Assembly: GCA_030605045.1 (NCBI GenBank)
Contig: JAUWBK010000002.1
Coordinates: forward strand, 1 to 28,388
Length of the DNA: 28,388 nucleotides
Direction of reading: 5' to 3'
DNA from: Dehalococcoidia bacterium
GTDB taxonomy: Bacteria; Chloroflexota; Dehalococcoidia; Dehalococcoidales; RBG-16-60-22
The notes under the pieces are model-generated. The model did not search any database. It was not told where the DNA came from and was given only the letters and a program-made list of their open reading frames with translations. The translations under genes were made by a program, and so were the position numbers. Positions 22,996-28,388 of the stretch are shown here, piece by piece; the stretch's first letter is position 1, and the number at the start of each line of letters is the position of its first letter.

Positions 22996-23327
22996 TTAGT
23001 TGTCATACGCCATTGTAACATCAATTCCACGAAGATCATTCGTACCGCTCGGATCTTTTAATACTTTCAGGTGGGGATTTACCATCATGGCAAGTAGTTC
23101 CTCCAGCAGCTGGTCTTTTTCAATTTCTGCAACAGCCAACAAGCCGATCCGACACCACTATGTAGAGCCGTCCATACTTTGGCTAGTTCCGCTTTTGTCG
23201 CCTCGAACACCTCTTGTGTTTAGCCTTGCGCTTCTGTGTACTCGAAATCTTTGGAGATCGGGTCGTCATCGACGTCAAAGAAGTTTTGAAGGTTCCACCA
23301 TGTAAAATTGATCGTTCCCGCAGTCTG
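22996..23327 (-). pseudogene. Decayed endonuclease/exonuclease/phosphatase family gene
   Basis: On the minus strand the frame reads I-N-F-T-W-W-N-L-Q-N-F-F-D-V-D-D-D-P-I-S, then D-F-E-Y-T-E-A-Q-G, an in-frame TAA where a Trp is expected, then T-Q-E-V-F-E-A-T-K-A-E-L-A-K-V. A one-base frameshift follows near 23145, after which A-E-I-E-K-D-Q-L-L-E-E-L-L continues to D-L-R-G-I-D-V-T-M-A-Y-D and a TAA. This is the N-terminal region of EEP-fold nucleases (metal-site N and E near the start). There is no ATG at the expected place, and the C-terminal catalytic half is missing. A clear dead gene. Confidence 0.75.
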
Positions 23328-23694
23328 TTATCTCCTTCTTTTCACGGTATTCTAGTATCCAAACTGTCCAGAGCACCAACGCTTATCGATTACTGGTCAA
23401 ATACAAATGAAAAAGGGCACCAGCCACCGCCGTATCATCTAGCGTTTCCAGTGCCCCTTTTCATCACAAAACTCCAAATCCAGTATGCTTGTTAAGGTTA
23501 TTTCACGTCAGGCAAGCATATTATATTCCAATCTATATTGTTTTCAATAGCTAATTAGTCATAGTACTTTTGTAATATTTTCAAACGAATAGCTTCAATC
23601 GTGGGCGTGCGGAATGTAGTTATGACATTGGAGAGGGAGATGGTTTTAGCTAAGTTGAGATAACAAAGCGTCAGAATGTTCAATAAAGGAACCT
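23328..23694. other. Gap with stem-loops between the EEP relic and the resolvase
   Basis: About 370 bases with no intact gene. It holds the stem-loop at 23407-23464 and a short palindrome ATAAAGG-aa-CCTTTAT (23683-23698) across the resolvase stop codon, which may end its transcript. The rest is AT-rich and unremarkable. Confidence 0.5.
23407..23464. repeat. Long stem-loop with 14-bp arms
   Basis: ATGAAAAAGGGCAC (23407-23420) and GTGCCCCTTTTCAT (23451-23464) pair over 14 bases with one mismatch around a 30-base loop. It could be a terminator for either strand, since the arms carry A- and T-runs, or the ends of a small mobile element. Confidence 0.5.
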
Positions 23695-24210
23695 TTATAG
23701 TGCAATCAATCTTTGTTTCCTTTTCCTTTTTCGCCTGTCCTTAGACCCCGGTGGCCTACCTAAACGTTTGCCCTGTGCTACTACTCTGGCCAATCCGGCT
23801 CTAGTTCTTTCACTTCTGCGCTGACTTTCCATTCTAGCTATCCATCCCGTTAAGGCATATAAAAGCTCTGCCAGTTCCCCCGGTGCTTCGGTCCAACTTT
23901 CCTGGTAAGATATGACTTTCACTCCAAATGTCTTTAACCGATGGACCAGTGACAGTATAGCCAGCGACCCTTCCCTTGAGAGCCTGTCGAGCGCCCAGAC
24001 CAACATGACGTCAAATTTACGTTTCCTTGCGTCCTGTAGCAATCGAGCCAACTCCCTTTGATGTCCGGTCTTCCAGGCAGACTCCTCTTCGCTGTAGATG
24101 GCAACGACCTCACAGCCACGTTTCCTGGCCCATTCAGTTAGCGCCAGTACCTGGTTGGCGACATCCTGGTCGCCTGTGCTGACACGCACATAGATAGATG
24201 CTTTGGTCAT
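23695..24210 (-). CDS. Serine resolvase/invertase family recombinase
   Basis: 171-residue small serine recombinase that cuts and rejoins DNA through a phosphoserine. S11 in Y-V-R-V-S-T-G-D-Q is the nucleophile, R9 and the D-R-L-S-R block (75-79) are active-site residues, and M-E-S-Q-R-R-S-E-R-T-R lies on the long dimer helix. The C-terminus ends in G-R-P-P-G-S-K followed by a very basic tail, without the full helix-turn-helix of Tn3/Hin relatives, so DNA binding may be supplied by the overlapping HTH gene. I start it at ATG 24210, after CAGGGGAA. The preceding gene overlaps it by four bases. Confidence 0.85.
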   Translation of the reverse strand: MTKASIYVRVSTGDQDVANQVLALTEWARKRGCEVVAIYSEEESAWKTGHQRELARLLQDARKRKFDVMLVWALDRLSREGSLAILSLVHRLKTFGVKVISYQESWTEAPGELAELLYALTGWIARMESQRRSERTRAGLARVVAQGKRLGRPPGSKDRRKRKRKQRLIAL

Positions 24211-24437
24211 TTCCCCTGCACGACCTTCCTGGGCCTCATCCCACGCTTTCCCAGCTGTTGGTAGATGTAAGCCCGACTGCACCCCAGTTTTTCGGCAGCC
24301 AGGGTTATGTCACGACACACCCGTAGCGCGTCACAAATATTATTGACACCGATGTTCAGCTTTTTGCGACCACTTCTTCTAACAGGTAGGGTTACTCCAC
24401 ACTTTGGGCATGTAGTGAAATCGGTTTGTTTCTGCAA
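24207..24437 (-). CDS. Small HTH protein with CxxC, partner of the resolvase
   Basis: 76-residue basic protein. C-P-K-C near the N-terminus is half a zinc knuckle, and the second half is a Fis-like helix-turn-helix (C-D-A-L-R-V-C-R-D-I-T-L-A-A-E-K-L-G-C-S, then R-A-Y-I-Y-Q-Q-L). The best start is TTG at 24437, 7 bases after AGGAGG; the frame opens earlier at 24482. Its TGA overlaps the resolvase ATG, so the two are translationally coupled and probably work together on DNA. Confidence 0.65.
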   Translation of the reverse strand: MQKQTDFTTCPKCGVTLPVRRSGRKKLNIGVNNICDALRVCRDITLAAEKLGCSRAYIYQQLGKRGMRPRKVVQGK

Positions 24438-24551
24438 CCACTTACCTCCTACCGAGTTTATCAGAACGGCAAAAACCCTCACCCTGCAAGCCTTACGCCA
24501 TCTGGTCTTTGACTTACCGTCCTTGCACCTAGCAGGGGAAATATATGATTG

Positions 24552-24914
24552 TTATTTCTTCAACTTTCCAAAGATTTGACACCGTTGTCCCCAGGTAATT
24601 TCCTTAATATTAAATCCTTTCCCGCAGTCACCATTCTCTCCACACGTGGCAGGAATTAACATCCCACAATCCCCGCATACCCAGGCATGGTTTTGTTCGA
24701 GTCTGCATTCCGGGCAGAAGAAGGTGTAGGGAAGATGAACGAAGTAAAACTTCAGCCCTTCATATTCATCTGGATCGTTTTCGCAGGGTGTGATATCGGT
24801 AATTTTAGATAGGATCCGGTGTACGGACGATTTTGGAATATCCGTTACCTTGGCTATGACACGAATTGGCAAACCATTCCTTCTCAGTGCCTTGATGATT
24901 TTAATCATTTCCAT
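24552..24914 (-). CDS. HTH and zinc-ribbon protein of unknown function
   Basis: 120-residue protein. Residues 5-40 are a helix-turn-helix (L-R-R-N-G-L-P-I-R-V-I-A-K-V-T-D-I-P-K-S, then S-V-H-R-I-L). The C-terminal half has three Cys pairs (C-P-E-C, C-G-D-C, C-G-E-N-G-D-C), as in zinc-ribbon proteins. Start ATG 24914 follows AGGAGG at 6 bases. It lies upstream of the HTH/resolvase pair on the same strand and may regulate it or the divergent recombinase genes. I know no named family. Confidence 0.65.
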   Translation of the reverse strand: MEMIKIIKALRRNGLPIRVIAKVTDIPKSSVHRILSKITDITPCENDPDEYEGLKFYFVHLPYTFFCPECRLEQNHAWVCGDCGMLIPATCGENGDCGKGFNIKEITWGQRCQIFGKLKK

Positions 24915-25126
24915 CGGTTTCCTCCTTGACAACTTTTATGATTTTTTCTTCCTCCTGACGGATGTATCGTTGCGCGATAATATGCGCCAGGCATTGTAGC
25001 CCCTGGCGGAGATCCTCCTTTCCCGTATTCTTCAGTCTCTTTTTATACGTGATACCCATCTCGATAAATTCAGATTATCACGGAAAAATAAACATTACAA
25101 GATGTATAAAATGGCATAGATAAGCG

Positions 25127-25155
25127 TTGACAAAACATAAAACTTGTTATAAAAT
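25127..25155 (+). promoter_or_regulatory. Predicted strong promoter of the recombinase operon
   Basis: TTGACA (25127-25132), a 17-base spacer and TAAAAT (25150-25155, 5 of 6) lie about 45 bases before the ATG at 25202. The flanks are very AT-rich. This is the best promoter match in the window. Confidence 0.65.
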
Positions 25156-25201
25156 GCAAATACGAATATAATTTATATGTTGAAATCAAGGAAAAGAAAA
25201 A

Positions 25202-26116
25202 ATGCCAAAAAAAGAAAAAGTTTCAGTAGTTGAGATGCGGGAATGGCTCAGGAGACACGAACTCGGGGATACGATCCAGAAAATCGCCAAAGATGCAAAA
25301 CGGGATACGCGAACTGTAATCAAATACCTCGGCCAGGCGCGGAAAAAGACTGATCTGCACACTGCCCGGCAAAATCTTCTCACGCAAGTCCTCACCAGAC
25401 ATAACAACGAACTTCTAAAAGTAGTCACAAACATTATCCAGGCTTTAGAAGTCCCCGGCTCCCACGTCGAAATGCGTCAGGATGATATGGGAAACTGGCA
25501 GGACATTCCCCTCACAGCATCGAAAGGTATTCATACACCAGAAGGTATCCGCATCGAATTACATGATGAAGACTCGGTGAGTTGGCAACTCCTTGATGAA
25601 CACATGGGGGTGGAATCGCCTCTTGATCGTATTTCAACGTGGAAAAAAGTAATGGGTGAATATCTTGAGACTATGATACGATTCAAGCTATTTATGCTCG
25701 AAACCATGCGAACTAAAACGGGACTGGACGTCATCAAGGAAACCGGTAAAAAGCCTGCCAAGCCGGTACTGTTTACAGCAGTAGGGGACATCTTGTTTCC
25801 AGTCTTTGTCAACCGGGCGATGGATGTCCCGGATGGAACGGATCCGGAGCACAACCTCAAACTCGAAAAAGAAGGGTATATCTCGCTTCATGGTATGGGG
25901 ACACATCTTGCCTGGGTGTCCCAGATGGGTAGTCCCACTGTGGACACAATGGAAGAAGCCTTGGTTCAACTGGGACAGTCCCAAGAATTTCGGCACCTTA
26001 AGTCCAGGTATCTTAACGCTCGGAAAATCACCAAAGAGCTGCGGGACGAATTCGAGGAAATTAACCTCATTGGCTATATTGCCGGGAAATGCCGGGCATG
26101 CGAAAGATTGGAATAG
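25202..26116 (+). CDS. HTH-containing protein of unknown function beside the recombinase
   Basis: 304-residue soluble protein. The first 55 residues look like a helix-turn-helix (E-M-R-E-W-L-R-R-H-E-L-G-D-T-I-Q-K-I-A-K, then D-T-R-T-V-I-K-Y-L), as in transposase- or recombinase-linked DNA-binding proteins. The remainder is helical and charged, with no catalytic motif I recognise. C-terminal C-R-A-C is a lone Cys pair. ATG after AAGGAAAAG, 22 bases before the recombinase, so the two are cotranscribed. It may be a directionality factor or regulator, but it is larger than usual excisionases. Confidence 0.65.
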   Translation: MPKKEKVSVVEMREWLRRHELGDTIQKIAKDAKRDTRTVIKYLGQARKKTDLHTARQNLLTQVLTRHNNELLKVVTNIIQALEVPGSHVEMRQDDMGNWQDIPLTASKGIHTPEGIRIELHDEDSVSWQLLDEHMGVESPLDRISTWKKVMGEYLETMIRFKLFMLETMRTKTGLDVIKETGKKPAKPVLFTAVGDILFPVFVNRAMDVPDGTDPEHNLKLEKEGYISLHGMGTHLAWVSQMGSPTVDTMEEALVQLGQSQEFRHLKSRYLNARKITKELRDEFEEINLIGYIAGKCRACERLE

Positions 26117-26137
26117 TAGCATTAAAGGAGGCTGATC

Positions 26138-27778
26138 ATGAAAGCCGCTATCTATGCGAGAGTGTCGTCGGATAAACAGGATGTCGATCTGTCCATATCG
26201 GGACAGCTACGAAGTCTCCGGGACTATGCCGTGAGAAACGGCTACGAAGTCGTGAAGGAATTCATCGATGAAGCCGAAAGTGGACGCTCGGCGTCGTCTC
26301 GACCCGCTTTCAATGAGATGATTGTCTTATCCAAAGCCAAGAAACCTCTCTTTGAAGCGATATTGGTCTGGAAACTCAGTCGATTCGCTCGTAGTCGTAT
26401 GGACTCTATTACATACAAAGCCTTACTGCGCGGCAGGGGTATAAAAGTCATTTCGATCAACGAGCCGTTGGATGATTCGCCGGTGGGACAGCTTCTTGAG
26501 GGTATTATCGAATCCGTCGATGAATTCTATAGCGCTAATCTGGGACAGGACATCCGGCGTGGTATGCGAGAGAATGCGTCCCGCGGTTTCTTCAACGGGA
26601 GTAAACCGCCCTTTGGAATACAGCGAGTCCCGGTCAAAGATGGGACAAAAACCCGCTGGAAACTGGCTCCCGACCGGGAAAATCCGGGACGTGTCCAGCT
26701 AGTTAAACGGATCTTTGATATGGCATTGCGGGACAAAGGCTGTAAAGAGATTGCGATCAGTCTGAATAGGGACAACTATCGAAACGGTAACGGTCGTCCC
26801 TGGAACAAGGTGACTGTCCATCAGGTACTCACTAATGAAGCGTATTGCGGGACACTTGTTTGGGGCGGTAGGCCGGGACACCCTTCGATAAAGAGCGGAG
26901 TCCCGCCGGTCCGGGTAGAAAACGCATGGACAGCCATCATTCCCCGGGACATCTTTAACAAGGTAAGACAAAAAATGCAAGCGAGAAGACCGGAAGCCGT
27001 CCATCCACGTACTGTCCCAAGCTTCTACCTACTCAGTGGATTGCTTTATTGCTCATGTGGTCGGGGTATGATCGGTAGGAGCGCGAAATCTCACCAGTAT
27101 TACTATTATCAGTGCAACCGGAACTACCGGGAAGGCAAAGATGCCTGCACTAGAAGGCTAATACCCAAAGAGAAGATTGAAAGTACCATACTGGGACAAA
27201 TCAAGGAAGTCATGTTGGCTGAGAACAACCTGAAAGAACTGGTCAAACTAGTTAACGAGGATATCAAACAGGAGCTCAAACAGTACCAAGATAGAATCGA
27301 TTCAGTTGATACCCAACAAAAAGACATCAATAATCGACTCGGAAGGCTATATGATGCGATAGAAACGGGCAAGTTATCTCTTGATGAACTCGCTCCACGC
27401 ATTCACGAATTGAAATCTCAGAAAGACCGTCTTGATAAATCCCGGATACAGGATGAAGTCGATACGATACTCCATCATTTACATGTACTTGATATGAGCG
27501 CAGTAAAGGAATACGTCGCTGATCTTAAAGAATTGCTTGGAGAAGCAGACAATACCGAGCGAAAGGCATTTCTACGCTCTTTTGTGAGGAGAATAGTTGT
27601 CGATGCTGATAAGGTAACAGTGGAATACAAGTTGCCGGTACCACCGGAGAATGAACGGAAGAAGGTGGTAGTTCTGCCTACCGTTAAACTTGGTGGAGCT
27701 GAGGGGACTCGAACCCCTGACCCCCTCCGTGCAAAGGAGGTGCTCTCCCAACTGAGCTACAGCCCCAAACCGCCGTAG
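26138..27778 (+). CDS. Large serine recombinase (integrase) ending inside tRNA-Ala
   Basis: 546-residue large serine recombinase. The resolvase domain (1-140) has nucleophile S10 (Y-A-R-V-S-S-D-K-Q) and the arginine-rich K-L-S-R-F-A-R-S-R. The recombinase domain follows (G-F-F-N-G-S-K-P-P-F-G), then a zinc ribbon (L-Y-C-S-C-G-R-G-M, then Y-Y-Q-C-N and D-A-C-T-R-R) and a coiled coil (about 365-440). The last 28 or so codons, including G-T-R-T-P-D-P-L, are read antisense through the tRNA-Ala gene and stop at 27778, so the natural C-terminus is set by the attachment site. ATG after AAAGGAGG. It integrates and probably excises its element. Confidence 0.9.
   Translation: MKAAIYARVSSDKQDVDLSISGQLRSLRDYAVRNGYEVVKEFIDEAESGRSASSRPAFNEMIVLSKAKKPLFEAILVWKLSRFARSRMDSITYKALLRGRGIKVISINEPLDDSPVGQLLEGIIESVDEFYSANLGQDIRRGMRENASRGFFNGSKPPFGIQRVPVKDGTKTRWKLAPDRENPGRVQLVKRIFDMALRDKGCKEIAISLNRDNYRNGNGRPWNKVTVHQVLTNEAYCGTLVWGGRPGHPSIKSGVPPVRVENAWTAIIPRDIFNKVRQKMQARRPEAVHPRTVPSFYLLSGLLYCSCGRGMIGRSAKSHQYYYYQCNRNYREGKDACTRRLIPKEKIESTILGQIKEVMLAENNLKELVKLVNEDIKQELKQYQDRIDSVDTQQKDINNRLGRLYDAIETGKLSLDELAPRIHELKSQKDRLDKSRIQDEVDTILHHLHVLDMSAVKEYVADLKELLGEADNTERKAFLRSFVRRIVVDADKVTVEYKLPVPPENERKKVVVLPTVKLGGAEGTRTPDPLRAKEVLSQLSYSPKPP
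27691..27766 (-). tRNA. tRNA-Ala (anticodon TGC)
   Basis: The minus strand folds as a complete tRNA. The acceptor stem GGGGCTG pairs with its 3' partner CAGCTCC with one G-T pair, followed by discriminator A and an encoded CCA. The D arm is AGCTCAGTTGGGAGAGC, the anticodon arm CCTCC-TTTGCAC-GGAGG has TGC as anticodon, and the T arm has GGTTCGAGTCC. It is 76 bases including CCA. Its 3' half overlaps the recombinase gene on the other strand. Confidence 0.95.
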
Positions 27779-27780
27779 CC

Positions 27781-27786
27781 ATTATA
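27781..27786 (-). promoter_or_regulatory. -10 box of tRNA-Ala
   Basis: A perfect TATAAT on the minus strand ends 14 bases before the first base of the tRNA. The -35 region at 17 bases is only weakly matched (GATAAA). Confidence 0.5.
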
Positions 27787-27902
27787 GCATAACTAAATCA
27801 TTTTTTATCCCCTTATATTTATCCCTCCTCTTTATTCATTCTTCTTGTCAGTCATCACCATTGTTGTTATACTAAATGCGTTATCTCATTTAAGGATAAG
27901 CG

Positions 27903-28388
27903 ATGAATTTTGAGACTATCATCGGGCTGGAGGTCCATGCCCAACTGCTGACCAAGAGTAAGATGTTTTGCGGTTGCAATGCCGATTATGCCAGCGCACC
28001 GCCTAATACCCATGTCTGTCCGGTGTGTCTGGGTATGCCCGGAGTCCTGCCGGTCATCAATCAGCAGGCAATAGAATACACCGTAATGACGGCTCTGGCC
28101 CTGAACTGCACGATATCTGATTATACTAAGTTTGACCGTAAGAACTATCCATATCCTGACCTGATGAAGGGCTATCAGATTTCACAGTATAACTCTCCCA
28201 TTGGACGCGGCGGCTGGCTCACTATTGAAGTTAATGGGGAAAAGAAGCAGATAGGCATAATTCGCGTTCACCTTGAAGAGGATGTCGCCAAGCTATTACA
28301 CCGCACTTCCCGGGACGGAGAAGACTACAGCCTGGTAGATGTTAACCGCTCTGGCGTACCGCTGATGGAGATTGTCGGTGAGCCCGAC
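27903..28388 (+). CDS. gatB: Asp-tRNA(Asn)/Glu-tRNA(Gln) amidotransferase subunit B, N-terminal part
   Basis: The first 162 residues of GatB, cut by the right edge. G-L-E-V-H-A-Q-L at the start, M-F-C-G-C-N-A-D-Y, then C-P-V-C-L-G-M-P-G with the zinc-binding cysteines, and the [15 protein letters not shown] block are all classical. GatB binds the misacylated tRNA and activates the acyl group for amidation within GatCAB. ATG after AAGGATAAG. It is the first clearly housekeeping gene beyond the integration site. Confidence 0.96.
   Translation, partial: MNFETIIGLEVHAQLLTKSKMFCGCNADYASAPPNTHVCPVCLGMPGVLPVINQQAIEYTVMTALALNCTISDYTKFDRKNYPYPDLMKGYQISQYNSPIGRGGWLTIEVNGEKKQIGIIRVHLEEDVAKLLHRTSRDGEDYSLVDVNRSGVPLMEIVGEPD

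Larger units (their letters stand above)
25127..27693 (+). mobile_element. Right end of an integrative element at tRNA-Ala
   Basis: Promoter, HTH gene and large serine recombinase lie directly against the 3' end of a tRNA-Ala gene, with the recombinase gene running into it. This is the usual architecture of an element integrated by site-specific recombination in a tRNA. I found no long copy of the tRNA 3' end elsewhere in the window, so the left end is unknown and the element may extend well to the left. Confidence 0.45.

Noticed and set aside
23000..23305. Plus-strand Ser-rich ORF
   Set aside because: It is antisense to the recognisable nuclease pseudogene and encodes low-complexity sequence without a start signal.

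Overview
The window looks like a piece of a Chloroflexota genome, most likely Dehalococcoidia. This is inferred from gene content and style: a four-subunit 2-oxoacid:ferredoxin oxidoreductase, FAH-family hydrolase, zinc dehydrogenase, several SDRs and a flavoprotein reductase, with moderate GC and many TTG/GTG starts. No marker gene proves the taxon.

Left part (1-10410) is ordinary metabolism. It holds the end of an AIR-synthase-like gene, an FAH hydrolase divergent from a zinc alcohol dehydrogenase, a small conserved protein and a cysteine synthase. A seven-gene minus-strand operon follows (korA, korB, korC, ferredoxin, D-2-hydroxyacid dehydrogenase, flavoprotein reductase, YfcE-type phosphoesterase), read from a good sigma70-type promoter at 8546-8574. 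Two tandem SDR genes are divergent from it.

Middle part (10411-24932) is accessory DNA. It starts with decayed sequence (a broken coding fragment and a tRNA-Lys-like relic). Next come a DUF2589-type gene pair, a third SDR, a multi-pass membrane protein, a methyltransferase, a run of three hairpins and a degenerate PD-(D/E)xK-like nuclease. The most striking unit is a compact minus-strand cassette at 16511-20918: a catalytically incomplete ATP-grasp homologue, an apparently intact RimK/graspetide-like ATP-grasp ligase, a 251-residue protein whose C-terminal half is Tyr/Gln/Pro-rich tandem repeats of 32-33 residues, and a RiPP-maturation-type radical SAM enzyme (CX7CX2C). This reads as a candidate peptide- or protein-modification system in which the repeat protein is the substrate. 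Upstream of it are a Nal1-like trypsin-fold protease with an (F/L)EPEP repeat linker, a free copy of that protease's N-terminal domain, and the decayed remains of an endonuclease/exonuclease/phosphatase gene.

Right part (23695-28388) carries recombination genes: a small serine resolvase overlapping a helix-turn-helix gene, another HTH/zinc-ribbon gene, then a promoter, an HTH protein of unknown function and a large serine recombinase. The last codons of the large recombinase run antisense through an intact tRNA-Ala(TGC) gene, so this is the junction of an element integrated in that tRNA. Beyond it lies conserved chromosome: the start of gatB.
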